This document shows, piece after piece, positions 32,837 to 47,003 of a stretch of DNA of 64,000 nucleotides (positions are counted from its first letter, which is position 1; each line of letters begins with the position of its first letter). Source of the DNA: Pachyseris speciosa (Eukaryota; Cnidaria; Anthozoa; Scleractinia; Pachyseridae); assembly GCA_016490735.1 (NCBI GenBank), contig JAEMWC010000652.1:62001-126000 (forward strand), written 5' to 3'. The translations under genes were made by a program, and so were the position numbers. The notes under the pieces are model-generated. The model searched no databases and was not told the DNA's origin. It worked only from the letters and a program-made list of their open reading frames with translations.

Positions 32837-35800
32837 AGGAACCGCTTGGTCGCCTCAACTAAGGATGCGGGTGATTATGTCCTTAGCGATAACAAAACAT
32901 AGCAACAAGTCTCTTTTCATAATAAACCATTAACTGCGAGTCAAGAGGCTCACCTCATCGAGAAAAGCGCGCAATTAGCCAGGAACACAATGAAGGACTA
33001 TTAACCGAGCACAAAGGAGGCGAAATTCATACCTCCAATTACGACACGTTCAAGCGTTTGAATCTAAATTTAGTCATTTATTTCTGGATACGTTTTCAAA
33101 GGGCCGATATAACAGTAATTGGATTGCGGTAACATTCTTTGACTAAAACCTTCAGGGTGACCGTAACACTTAAACAGCTCCTAAAAAGGCAATCGAGTTT
33201 AGTTACAGTTTTGCATTCCTTTTTTTTTTTGTTTTATTTCCCAAACAATATTTTTGGCTCTATTTGCGTAAAACGACCATTATCTTTGACTCCCCCCCGA
33301 TAACAGTTTACCCATTTCCACGAGAGACAGGAAACTAACTGCACGCTAAGCAACACAGATATTGATAAACAATGAACAATGAACAATTATTAGATCACTT
33401 TTCTGTATACTTCTTCTATGTGAATCAATTCATTCTCCTTAAATATTGGAAGAAATTATTTTATTTGTCGATTACCGGAAGAACCTCTCAGTGTTTTTCT
33501 TAAAACTACTTCATAAAATGTCCCATATAGTTTTCTGAAGTTCAAAGTGTCGATGATATAGATTTATTTATTCCAATGACATGAGAACAGTAAAAAGGAG
33601 TTGCACAAATTTTCCACTCTGACGCCAAGTTTTTTATGACGTCAGCAAATTTTCCACATCTTTGGAAATCATTTTGGGTGCATGCTGAACACATTAGAAA
33701 ATTTCACTACTATTCGAATTTCGTGGCAAAATGATGCTGTGCTTTGGAAATAAAACAGGTTAACTTTTTTTAAAAATCGTGACGGTCCAATTCACGTGTT
33801 TCTCAAGGTGTCACATGAACCAATATTTCGGCTTCAGATTTCCACTTTATGATATTAGAGAACTTTGAAAGTGAGATGGAATAAGTTTAAACGGATAAAT
33901 TAGTGGAATCAATAGCTAACTCTACATCAGACATATTTTTAGCACGCTTCAGGCGGACTCACAGGAACAGAACCATTTATTATTTCCTTACGCTCAATTC
34001 AAAATGGCGGACGTTAGATGCTCCTACCAGGAAGGAAGGAAACTTTTGTTTAAACAATGTTCAAAATGACACGAGTATATTTAAAGGAGCTATGCCCAGA
34101 ATTTTCAATATTACTTTGAAAATCTGAAAAAGATATATTGGAAGCAAAGAAGAACCCCAAAAATAATGATTCAGTTTTGTTCGAAATTACTCTAACAGTT
34201 AGCCAATCCTGTAAATATGCCCCTATGGCTACGGATGGCAAGGATTAAACATTGGGTCAACTTTTTTATGTTCTTCATTTGTGCCGTGGAAAAATGACCA
34301 AATATAGATTACGGTTTACTTTTTGCATTTGAGATAATAGCTCAAAATCGTTCTTTTAATTGGCATGGTGTTCTAGTAACGTTTTGGTTCTGGGAAAAGG
34401 TACTAGAACGTATATACTTGCATTGGTTTTATATTTAACCCAAGAAAGTTAAAATCGCCAGGGCATAGCTTCTTTGAACCTATCACCATGAGTCAATGTA
34501 ACAGCCATTCTCAGCAAGTTACAGCAGCATTTCCATAACTGACCTAACATCAAACTGAGGAGCACTTCCTCTTTCAGATCACAAAGGCAAAACGAACGCA
34601 GTGGAACTGAGTCTAGCCCTGAACCCCAAAACCCCATAGTCACTTGGAGCATTAAGGAACCACAAGCAAATCCTTTTTGACACAACAAGGGGAACCTCTC
34701 CTCCAGATATGCAACTATCAGACAAGCTTTCCCTCAAAAGAGTTGGAATTAGAGGTCTTCAATTTCAAGGGATGGCACGCCTTTGCTGGATTCTCAGCCC
34801 TCTTCAAGTTCTGAATCAATCCCTTGAAACACATAAATAATCCTACTTGACCCCGTTTCTCTTTCCTACATATAGGTTCCATCTGATTTCAAGCCTTAAG
34901 CCACTATCAGTCACGCACTGACCAAGAGCAGTTAGTCCAAGCGCAGGAAAGCCAGTAATCGTGGAAGTGGAAAGATTCAGATGAAATGGTTCAGAAATCA
35001 TGGTTCACTGGTGAACAGATATGAAGTAGAGAAAAACAACGATAGCTGCAGGTTTCCTCGGGCTGGTGTGGTGTCCAGAGACAGTTTAGGGTCTAAAGTC
35101 GATAAAGGCGTTTCTTTCTATATTTATTTATTTATTTATTTTTAATTTTTTTAGTTTGTTCTAAACACAACAGCTTGGTCTTTCCGAAGAAACCGAAGTC
35201 CGAGAACCGAGTTTGTGAAGTTTGGAGGTTTTACCTCGAGCTCTTCGTGGCTTCTTTGTGCTGTAGTCGACTCCATAGCTTCCCACTTAGCACAGTAGCC
35301 TGCTCGTACGCGTCCGTACATTGCCGAGGGATAAAGTCTCATTTCTTTTCTAAAGTACTCGTGTAAACTAGTAAATATGATTCTAAGTGCCTAAAAAAAT
35401 CAGCGTCATCTGGATACTAGACAGAATCACTGCTTGGCGTTCAGAAAACAGGATTCGTTACGCTTCTAATGAGGCTTACTCTTTCGGATACAGGATAAAT
35501 TGTTGGCTGCAGTTTCAACTTTGCGATTAAGTCAATGAAGCCATCAGGGCGTCCAGAGCGTATAAGAAAGAAAGAAAAGAAATATCAATATCAATTCCTT
35601 TCATTTCACTAATCAGGGCACTGCTACCAAGGATCTTCCGGTTGAAAAAACTGGCATCGCCATCTTGTTTTTAAGGCCGTTAGTGACGCTTTGACTGTAG
35701 TTGAATAGGCGGTGTCACTGGACGCCAGAGATACTTCACTACTTCGTACACTGTAACATTGAAACAAAATGTACTGTAAGTGACGCGCAAATGTAATAAA

Positions 35801-38800
35801 GTAGTCAACGCAAAATGCAGTAATATCAGCGAAAAAAAGGAAAGCATTTCCATCGCGTAATTACATTCGAGTTATATTTTATCTCAATGCGATGGCAGAA
35901 CAAGATTCAATATAAAAGATGAATTTTGAACGACGACAGATGTGAACAAACTCACATTAGAAATTCACTTTGAGTCGACGATGAATTGAATCAAGAATCT
36001 GTCTCAAAGATTTACTCAGAGCACGAAATTCTATCATCCGATCAACGGCTGAAACAGGTGAGTGGGGCTTGTTCAGGGTCCTCTTTCCCATTTCTCCAAT
36101 AAAACCCATTTGTAGTATAAGGGAGTCCTGCTTATAAACTGTACAGATTGAAATTATCTTAAGTTTGCTTTAAGAGCGCGTTAGTCTTTCAAGGACAATA
36201 CGAACGCCCTACAACCGTTGCATGAGAATAAACTTATTTTTGATAGAAGGCATGCTGAAACTTTAATATTGAGAAAAACTTAAACGCTAGTAATTCCCTT
36301 CAATTTTTCTTTTTAGACGAGGAGTTTCCCCTTTGAAGAAAAGCAAATTAAAAACACAAATTACAAGAGAGCTTCAACGATTACAAAGGATCTTAAGGAT
36401 TACAAAGGATCTTTTTACCAATTACGTTCTTATTGTCAGTTGCCGCCTTCAGCGGTAGAGCTAATTTCTATGGAAAAATCTTTTCACTCACACATTTAAA
36501 GTCCTCAGAGGAACAAACGAAGGGCGCAAAAAGAGAGGGCCGTAGGGGGTGTTGGACTTAATTGAAATTGATTATGACTCCATTAAGTTTTAGACAAGGT
36601 TGGATTTTTATAGCCCTTATTTTTTTTGTTTTAGACTGACAAACCCGGGCGGAAAAAAATTGTCCAGACCATGCTATAACAGGTGGAAGGGTAGTGTTGT
36701 TTCCACTGCCTCAGCCCTTAATTTGTCATTAACTGTGTTTTGCTGAAAAGGGTTCCTCAATAAATTGAATCAGACAAGTATGAACTTTTGTTGTCAGTTA
36801 CACAACATCTCCTGCATTATATTGTCTACCTGAGACCGTTTAGGTTTCAAACTGAAGTGCTTTTGTCAATGTATCTCTGTCATTCATAAAAGGTCTCCTT
36901 ACAACAAAATTAACAAACTATATTATTTTAATACAGCGCGGCAAATGACGAGACGTCTGTGGTGATTGAGAAAGGGGAACAAATGAATTTTATACCAGGT
37001 TGTGAAGCAAGAACAAATAAGTGTTTCTCTTAAAGCCACTGAAAACATTATGTTTCAAAAGAACTTTCATTATAAATTCACTATTGTATACGATTACTTA
37101 GTATTTCTTTTCGCGTTTAGCTTGCATCAATCCAATTTTCGGCACAATGTAGAAGAAACAAAGGGCATTGTATATATGACTACGTTTTCATGAAAAACAA
37201 GATGAGTTCACGATCAATTCATTCCGAGAGGACGCTTCGGACCACTATCTTTTAAATGCATCAGTGGCTTCAGGGTTGCTAAAACCAATTTCGTCCCGAG
37301 GCGAAATTATGGCTTCAGTTGAAAACGTCCTGAATTCATCCGGAATGAAAAGGTGCTTTTACAATGACTGTGTTTTACTTCCCGTTTTAATTTAAAACGT
37401 GACCGTGCAGATTTCTTTGAAGCATTTGCGTCAATTATATTTTTCCTCTTTTCTGCCCTCTAATTTCCGTTCTTTGCCATCGGTCAACTTTTGTTTTAAT
37501 AGTATTCTTTCAGCGTCTTTCGCAAGTCTATAGCATCGATTCAAACCTCGTCAGCCGTTTACCAACGAATATTCATCGTAGCAAACGAGCACAGCAGGGG
37601 CTTGTGATGTTAGCTATCTTGTTTAAAAACACAACGGCCAGTTGTAAATAATTCCGGAAAAAATAGGTGGCATTTTGTAAGTTCAAGACTGGAAATTAAC
37701 AGCCCCTTTCGACGGATGTGCGCAAGACTTCGCATATTAATGAATAATTACTCATAATTACACATAATTATGCATTCACGTGTCCTTCATGCCGCAGAAG
37801 CAGCTGAATCTACTTGACATGTCTAACACTAATTTACATCCAAAAATTTTCGTAACCTCGACAACGAGATCAAAATGAAAAACGGGAAACCTGACCACAT
37901 GCCGTGAAAATTGAGTAACATTTTCACGTCTAATAAGAACGCTACTTGATTTTAAGTGAAGAAGAAGATTGAGAGTCCCTCTTTGACATGTTCAGCGGGC
38001 ATGTAGAAGTTAGCGCTGGGCGTCCTCCCAAGCCCCAATTTCCAATTAACGTCAAATGATGGTTTTATTTAGCAAATTGGAAATGCAATGTTTGTGGCTT
38101 TCGCAACCTGTCACAATTACTCAGCAAAACCCCGTTCGTCATTGCACGCAAGGTTGGTTTGAATTTGAATAGTCCATGGCAAGAAGTCATCGAGTGATTA
38201 TTATCTTCCAACGGTTAAAAACAGGCCAGGGGCAGAACATGCTGTAATGACTCGCTAGGAACAATAAATACAATAAGTAGCCCTAAATAATTTCCTGTCC
38301 GAACTATAAAGCCAGCTCGCGCTAGATTAGGCAGGAAATGATTTCGTCTCGACCTTACTCTTCAGTCTTTGTTTCTGCCTTTTTAGACCACGAAATGCGC
38401 CATTTTGGTCAACTTGATTATTAAGGCAAAACCTCAAGAGCAAATAGGTCATGTAGTCTTGCACGAAACCAATTTGTTTTCTGAATTGAATTAATTGAAA
38501 ATTCTTATGACTTTTTAATAAGACGCCTTCCGTGAACAAACGCTAGACTAAGCTGTCATCGCCTCAATTTTAGTTTTACAATCAACCGAGATCTTTCTTT
38601 ATCACTAAATCATTGCAATTTGATGACAAATTTTATTTTTAAAATGCTGCAGGCAAGTTACATAATAACATAGCTTTAACGTTCGCTGAACCTTGTCGAC
38701 AATAACAAGATAAAAATTCAACAGCATTACCACTCGAACAAAACAAAACCCGCGAAATCGCTGGGTAATGATAAATCAACTCCAATTGATCGAATGAATT

Positions 38801-40383
38801 GAAAACCTCGGACTTTCAGAAGAAAAAATCTCCATTACATTCTCATGCAAAGTAACAGTTTTCGTGCTTCAGACCTTTCAAAACAGAGATAATTAGATCA
38901 TTTTGCTAACAGAAAGAGCCCCAAATTGGCCTAATGCGTTTGCTATCCATTACGTCAACGGAATGACAATAGCGGGAGCGACAGTTCAGGAGTTTGTACT
39001 CAGGTGGCGAGTCGTGATAAACATAAGTCAGCAGCGGATCCGTGCTCCTTAAAATTTTAAAATAGAACGTTTGTTTTTGGTCAGAAATCACAGATGATTT
39101 CGCAACATAAAATGACGGGTTTCTCATCCGCCGATAAGTCGCGTGATGCAGAGTCCACTGGGTGGCCTCGCTAAAAAGCCGCTTCATAATAGAGATGTAA
39201 TTGGCCCATTCAGGAAATGCATCGAAGAAAAATACTCATATATCATTATTCATTAGCGTATCTCACGCCCCCATTCGCTAAACATCAAGTGCCCCTTGAG
39301 ACAAACGCGTCACTCGCTTTGAGACAGTTAAACGTAGCCCTGACTAATTTGCAATTGTACACCGAGAGATTCAAATTCAAACACCCGTATCAGCTGTAAT
39401 TTGTAAGTAGACGCAATGAGACTTGCGTGGAATTCACATTTAGGTAATCTCTGACGTTAACCGCCAAATCTGGTGAGTGTGTTCTATCTTAACTTAGTTC
39501 GCGTGCATCTTAAAGGTAAACAACGACCAACCACGGATGGTTAAACGATTGTATCAGAAAGAGACCACTTCGCAACCGGAAGTGTATGATCATGCAAGTG
39601 AACGAATTAATAACAAGCTTTTCCACTGGACTATACCAAGTCACCGCAAATGTGACTGTGGACGTGTTTGAAATAAAATTCGCATTATGTTGTGACTCAA
39701 GTCTGCGTTCATTTAGGCTGATTGCGACAAAACTTGGACGAAAACGAGTGCTCTAATCAAGCGATTCTTGCGATAACAACATTCTTTGCGTTTTGCATCG
39801 ACGGATTAGCGGGAGGTGTGAAAGGGCTGAGGGTTTCAGACATGCTTGCATGGTTTTCAAATATTGTTGACATTAGAAAAGACAAGAGTATTTACCAAAC
39901 TAAGCAGCATGATACATTTGCACTCCAGCTGCAGCCTGAGACAAGCGAATAGCAGTGGACAAATCACCCAAGCTTAAACCAAGAGGGAGCCATGTGCTCA
40001 AGGTTACCTTCATAACCTTCGCAAAACAGATTTCGTTAATGGAAAATTAGTCTCTCAGTCGACAATATGTTTGTAAGTGTATTGCTCGTTGTAATATTCG
40101 TATTTCAATTTACAATAAACAGTCCACTTTGCCATATTCTATGAGATAACACCGGGTATTCGCCGGAGAAGACTAAATAAGATTGAGGACAAGGCATGCA
40201 TTCAGTCACTTTTAGCGCTGTCGAAAGTATTACACGAGACATCAGGAAATAGCTCATCCGTGACCAGTTACATACCTGATTTTTATTTGTTAGTTTAGTG
40301 GAAAACGACATTTTTTCCCCTTTCCGTTAAACCTGAGAGCAGAGTGACCATAATCTTGTAATCCGACTCTGCGGTTTTCGATT
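32837..40383. other. Unassigned sequence with simple repeats
   Basis: No gene recognised across 7.5 kb. A (TATT)n run lies at about 35119-35145 and a T-run at about 33220. Frames of 60-93 codons occur on both strands at the density expected by chance. Confidence 0.45.
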
Positions 40384-40798
40384 CTAAGCCGTTTCTATTG
40401 ACTTAGGATTTTCAACCAAGGTTTCCAATCAGTTTAGTTTTTAAAAAGCTGTCGCAAGCGAGCGAACACCCATTTGATTACTTGTGGAACTGAAGTGTTC
40501 CTTTATGGTAGGTGGGCTAATGAAAGTAATCCACAACTGGGGGAGATAAAATATCAAAAACCGAGGCTCAAGAAACTTGACTCTTAGTACATGACACTAA
40601 GCCGTTTCTATTGACTTAGGATTCAAACACCTGAAGGCTTTCAATCATTTCCGTTCGAGAGCTGTCGAACAGCTCTCAATAGAGAATCTCAAGTGAGATT
40701 ATGGAGCTGAGCTGTTCCTTTATCGTGGGTGGGCTGATGAAAGTAATCTAAATTTACAAAAAACCAACTGAAGGCTGAATAAACTTGACGCTTCCTAC
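40384..40798. repeat. Diverged two-copy tandem duplication (~214 bp)
   Basis: ctaagccgtttctattgact occurs at about 40385 and again at about 40599. Both are followed by ttaggatt, a shared gagctgtcg-like block, gttcctttat, gtgggct…tgaaagtaatc and aaacttgac. Substantial divergence between copies indicates an old event. Non-coding. Confidence 0.65.
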
Positions 40799-43700
40799 AT
40801 AGAGACTAAATAATCGACAGCAGGCCATTACAAAAGCTGGAATACTTTGCAACTGGTGGGGCATGATCAGGTCAGGCCTATTTATGTCGAAAGCAAGTTT
40901 AGAGTCTCGTAACATGGTCCCACGAAAGAGATCCCTAATGAAACGAAAGTTTGAGCAAAACTTACGTTATGCTGTAAAACGTAATTATTTTGTCGCAAGT
41001 TCGTAAAGTTCTCAAGCCTTACAATGTAAATGTAACAGTGCAAATAAAAATAAGTTGCACAATGGAAATGAAAGCGACTACTGAATATCGATTGAGTCTT
41101 TAGATAAAATTGTAAAGAGAAACTTTCCAAATCAGAGGCGCTTATCATTACTTTCTTGTGGAGAACAGTTTATTTTGTTGTACAAGGTAGCTTTTATTTC
41201 TAGTTGATTCATATCCTTGGCTATAGAGTGAGCACTAAATAAAAACTAATGAGAAGCATTTTCAGATCCGGTGGTACTACTTCCAGTATGCTGTGCAAGG
41301 TGTTTCCGGCTTTCGTTTCAAATCTGTTCATGAAATTCTTAAGTATCGCGTTCGAACGGAACGTACCAAGAAGTACATATAATTCCCACTACGAACCTTT
41401 TTTTTCCTAGAACCTTTAAAATTTCATACAGCTGGTGCTAGTGGACGTCACCAGACCTAAGTGTTTGGATGCGACTAACAAGGTGCGAGTTAAACTATAC
41501 TAATTGAGAAAGAAAACTAGTGCAACATTTTGATAACTCCAAGAAGAGTCGGAGAAAGAAAATTAAAGAGAAATAAAGATTTTTAACGTCAGACTTTAAA
41601 ATCTTTAACTATCTGCATTTAACACATGCCATACTCAAGTCTTGGTGGTTTAGTTTGATTCACGTAAGCGGTGAAGAGTTCTATTCACGTATGCGGTGAA
41701 GTAACATAGCAACACGTTCAAAACACATAATACTCTCACGGCTTCTGATGTTACAACCGATAACAACTTGATTAGAAATCTTCTCGTTCATTAAAACTAC
41801 TCACGAATTGACGTAACTCGTTCACGGCACATTCAATATAGTAAACTGAAGTTTTCTACTAGAGCTACAAATATAGCACGGTTTGCGTTCATCTTGTACG
41901 AAGGTGCCCAATCTCTTATCTTATTTTCGTGTTTGCTTTTTTAGGTCGGAGTCTATTAGACTCGATCTCAACATTGTTAAGTACCTCCTCCAATGGCTCT
42001 ACACATCGCCTGCTATTTATTTTACCAGCATCTTAACATCAGACAGAAATCTCGAACAGGCGAGCCTGTATTCGCACTACGGCTAAATATAGCCGTAAAC
42101 AAAAATGTTACTGCTGCGGCAACAATATAATTCATTCAAAGAGCAGGCCAGAAGATTCCTCTATAGGAAAAATATTGTCGCCCCTCGAGCGAAAAAGAAA
42201 GAGGTTAAAAAATAGAAATAAACACGGTTTTGTGCTCAACATTTAATTAAAGAGCCTAGATGAGAACTAGAACAGAACTTGAACTCTCCGCTCGTATTTC
42301 ACATCAGGATGTGGCCAGTATTACCAGCAAGGATTTCAGTCGCATTTAACAAGCTTAAAGTGACCTACAGAGCCTTGGTTCACAGATACAGAGATAGGAG
42401 TACCACTATCCGGAGATTTACGTCAACCGCAATCCACTTAATAATTGTTAACTTAGGTTTTCAAGCAAGCAAGCAAAGGAATAAATCCTTAATTAAATGC
42501 CACAGGCAGGAAGAGTGATATATATTTCAAAACAGGAATAGCACAATCCTCAACAACCGTATTTCCAAACTTTAATGGCGAAGCATAAATAATAAAAGAA
42601 ACTTATACCATACATAATCACAATCGCTTATACGGCACAATTTACGATTCATTGTGGTTAATAAAAAGAAAATCTTATGAAAAAAAATGACTTTAAACAT
42701 CCGCAACAAGTGTGGTGCAGGCCACCGCAAAATTTAACTTATCTTAACAGTGGCTAACACAAAAAGCGAAGATTTAGATATCGCAGGAAGGAAAAGCTAT
42801 ACACGTTCGTAAACATCTATATGGCACAGTCTTTGGCAAGCGATAGAAACCTGGCAGGAAGATTTTATACTGGCTGGCAAGAAAGTGGATATCAGAGTTA
42901 GGAGTTGCCATACTGTTTTCCAAACAGGAGTATAGTATAATCTTATAAGATTGATTACTTAACGTTTTTAAAGTAAAGATCAGAATATTAAAGGAAGAGA
43001 GAACCCCTCGTTAATATAGAAGCAGAAACATCACAACTAAACCAACAGATTCATAATAGAGCTGTGAATATTAGGGAATAAATGCATCCGCGACCACATA
43101 TATGAAGCGCGAAACGCTTATAACATAAACTCCAAGATCTCACAGCGCTTGACAATGAAGCACCAAAGCTTTAAATATAAGCAGCAAGTAAAGCTACGCG
43201 TTCTGAAGATGTTTACAGCGCCACAAACATGCAGTATGTCATGTAGAATTCAGATGATGGCTTCCAGCCAGTTCTTTCCGTATTGCGTAACACACATCTG
43301 CTTTGCTGTTGCTGTAAACCAGTTTCTTCCAAGGGGGACCCTACAGGGAAAAGAAATGTCCCCAAGCGCGGCCAAGAACCCAGAATAAAGCCACAAGAAA
43401 TACGTCGCATGATCGTTTGTTTAAAACAAGTGGCCTTGAGCACGGTGTTTCTGCAAAGAGTAATTTCATTTGCAAATAACTCTTAACTTTTCACTGAAGT
43501 TTTTGAAGGTTTTTACCGTGTCTAATTATGGAGTTTTATTGAACAAAACATTTAAAGAGTTGAAGATCCACGACCAAGGTGAAGCAGGTCAGCTTTTGGT
43601 GATCAACACGTGATGTCACAACCCGGCAAACGCAGAGCTTGTGACTACGAATTAAGAGCTGCTGTCCCCTCATGTGGATATTAGTTAAAGTCCTGCTCAC

Positions 43701-46700
43701 AAAATCTACCGGAGCCTCTTTGATATTTCACGCATAAGTTCCCTCTATTTCGACTTCCTCGTCGATATTACTTATTTATTGATTTCTTAGGGAAAAAGCT
43801 CTTTTTCTCTAAAATATTAAATCAGTCAGGAAGTACGTACAGAAGCAAGTTGTATTTGGATGGTTGTTATGGAGCAGCGGTCCCAGAAACAAAGTCCATC
43901 GCGTGCGTATTACATTTGTGTTTTTTTGTAAGGACCGAGACTTCTTGGCCTTGGTAGTTTCGTTGATTGGACGCTGCGAGAATTTTATTGCGTAGTCGCG
44001 TCGCCGCAAACTTATCTCTTCGCCTTTAACGACCAATTAGGAGGGGCAATGTCTGGTGCTTATTACACGTATATCACGAACGTTTTGTATGAAGAAATTA
44101 AAACAGTGACAAAAGAGCAACCTGTGAGAGAACGTTCTAAACGAGCTGGGTTGGTGTTCACCTGCCGACACAAAGCATGCTTCTCGATTTTTCCACCATT
44201 TGAATTATCTTTTCGAAGGTGGTTGTCTCGCCAAAGGGCGGGTACCTTTATTCGTCAATACAACCTCTCTTGCAACTCGCCGCGAAAAATTCCTTTAAGA
44301 TTGCGCTTGTGCATTTGTTTGTTGTTATCTATAAGTGAATTCCTTTTCCTCAGAGCTGTAGTTTAAGTGCTACCAATATGGGCGTGGGTTTCCACAAAGG
44401 CGCGAGACAAGCCTAGACTCTAACTATTCCTGTTGGTCACGTAACGAAAGCAAGGCTTCGCGGAAGCAATTAAAGAACGTACCGGCAAACCGAACCCGCA
44501 AAAGTCAGTCGAGTTAGTGTTATATTGGTTTGCCTGTTCCCCATTATTATCGTAATCTATGTGATAATCACCCTCTTGAAGCAATTTACCCCTTACTCAC
44601 TACTTCCTAAACACGACGACCGCAAATTACTTACACGGACAGTTTCGCAGTGGTTCTAGAAAAAAAATGGGATTTTACCACGGGAACCAGTCCAATATTG
44701 CCACTGGTTTCCATGTCTAAGTGGAATAAGTTGTTTCGGCGTGTCTTTGTTGCGCGCGCGTCGTTTTCCCATCGCAACAGGTTGAGTTGGACATGCGTCA
44801 AGAGAATCCTGTTTGATGGAAGACCAATTTAGCAGTCACGAAACACCTTAGTGCGGTTGGCATAATAGTCAAAACAACATCATAGCAACTCACGAAAGCT
44901 CTTAGAAATTGTTTGCTCTCAATTTTCCTATAGCTCAGCGCTTCCATCATAAAGCACTGTAGAATTTAACCTACTCTAGCAGATTTGGCTTGAAAACTAA
45001 GCTTACTGTGTCAACGGAATAAAGAGGCTGATTTGCATGGCAACCCTAACTTGAAATAACCATTACAGTTTGTCAATAATTCCTGTAGGGTAAACCTACA
45101 AGAAAATTAGCTTTGTTAAAACGCCCACATGACTCACGATATGTTGAATTCCACGATCAAAATTAGGAGCGTGTGGGAAAAGAAATGTTGCGGATGGAGA
45201 AATTTCACCTTCTCTGTTGGATTGTAAATTAGGTCAATTTTAGAGAAGTTGATCGCTGATTTTCCCTTAATTCCCTTAATATTTTACGTTTAAAGTCATG
45301 AAAAGACGAGGCGAGAGCTACTAAATGCACAGCGACAGGCAAACAGCGCAGCTCTGATGCCTGCCTAAGAAACACTGATCTCATTTAGAGCCCTTTGCCG
45401 GGCTGTACTTAGCTAAACAATGAACTGATTGTAGTGGAAGATACGGAATAATCTCACATAAGTAAAACAAAGCTAGTTCGTCCCATCTCTTTATTTAAAC
45501 AATGTTCTACTGTTATCTGAATACATTTGCCTTCTACAATTCGTCCCTCCCATTTTCCGTTCGAAATAATCGCTTACTACAGCTAAAGATATACTTTCAC
45601 TGGCACGTTTTACAAAATGAAGACTTGTGAAATTAATTAAAGCAGCTATATACTTATTTACAATGAAATTTAATTCTATCTCGAATTTCCTCTACTGCTT
45701 ACAAACTATACGCCGTTTCAACCGGCGAAGGTTGAAACGTAAATGGACAAAATTTTTAACACTCCTAACTTATTTTGATAAAAATATATTCCATACAATA
45801 AATCGTTATAGGCTAATGCATTTTCTTATCTTTGGACTCTTTTGAAATCTCTTTGTAGATTGTGATGTTCGATGAAACATAGGTGTTAAGAAACGCCTTT
45901 TTCACAACTAATTGTGCCCACCTTTTGAAAGTAGTTTCCTTTCATATTATTTCATTTCTTAGGCATATTTTCGATCTCTGTTATACTTAAGATTGCTAAC
46001 AAGGAAAGTTAGCTTCATTCCCTAATTCTGTAGAAACTCTTTGGTAATATTTCAATGCGTTTCCTCGGAAAGTGAAAATCAAATTCGAAAAACCCTCATT
46101 GAAATCTTAATAAGAATGGTACAAACGCCCCCAGGACAAAGATGCGTTCATTACAATTAAAACTTTCTTAGGCTTCTAACGAGGTCTTTTGTGTCCAGTA
46201 AAGATAGGCGGTTTGAAACATATCAAGTCATGCTTTAAAAACCTTAAACATTAATTTGCTCAGCAAGCTAAAGTCTTGTTGGTATTTGAAGAAAGGAAAA
46301 TTATTAATAACAATTCTCGTGAGAGTGGTCCGTTTCAAAATAAATGGTAAGATGAAATATAAACTAAACTTAAGAAAAGCATCCACCAGCTGAGGCTGCA
46401 AGTGTGCGTATATATTAAATACTTAAGTTATATATTTTAGATGCTTGCTACACATTTGAAATCTTTAAACGCATTGCTCTGCGGCCACGATCGACCTCTA
46501 GCAAATATTAGTGAATAAACTTTTTCTCTCTTTTATATAGGAAAAACGTTTCTTATATATATCGCATTTAGTCGATTTTCTTACTTTTAGTAGCATAAAA
46601 CTTTGAAATCTTCTTTGTAATATAAAACTTTTAAGATTGTTCTTTAAAGAACAAAAACCATTCGATTGGTTTACTTACTAGTGGCTCATTTCTCGGTGCT

Positions 46701-46898
46701 CCATTTAAAGAAATATGGTTCTAAACAATCTCGGTCTTTGCGAGTGTCTTTTCACCACGATGGCGACCTTTGTGTCAATGTCCTTTCTTTAAAACGAGAA
46801 ATGTTCATTGTGCTGCCCTTAAGGCCAGCACGGGTTAAAAGTACCTTTGTACTGTCTCAAATAAAGTCTCTTTCATCCAGCGAGAGACTTCTGAAGTT
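40799..46898. other. Unassigned sequence
   Basis: 6.1 kb without a recognisable gene. The 105-codon frame at 44049-44366 has no motif I know. A hairpin (gtttcaacc / ggttgaaac) lies at 45715-45738. A minus-strand AATAAA at about 45489 is too distant to assign confidently to the upstream DUF3504 gene. Confidence 0.4.
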
Positions 46899-47003
46899 TT
46901 ATCCAATGCCAGCTATAGCTTTGATCTCTCTCATTATTCTGCCGATGGAGTTCTTTCCCATCGGTACCTTGTTGAACCAGATATCTCCCTTGGGCTTGTG
47001 CTT
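46899..47003 (-). other. Out-of-frame conserved tail of the DUF3504 gene
   Basis: Reading from 47003 in the frame one base back from the main ORF gives 34 codons that include GDIWFNKVPMGKNSIGRIM and end at a stop at 46899. This resembles the expected end of DUF3504 domains (a W-F/Y-x-x-x-P-[ML] pattern followed by a helix), whereas the 22 in-frame residues after position 535 of the main ORF do not. Restoring continuity needs one extra base in the ccccaag run at 47001-47007. Confidence 0.65.

Noticed and set aside
40384..40798. Gene duplication
   Set aside because: The two ~214-bp copies have no shared open frame; treated as a non-coding tandem duplication.
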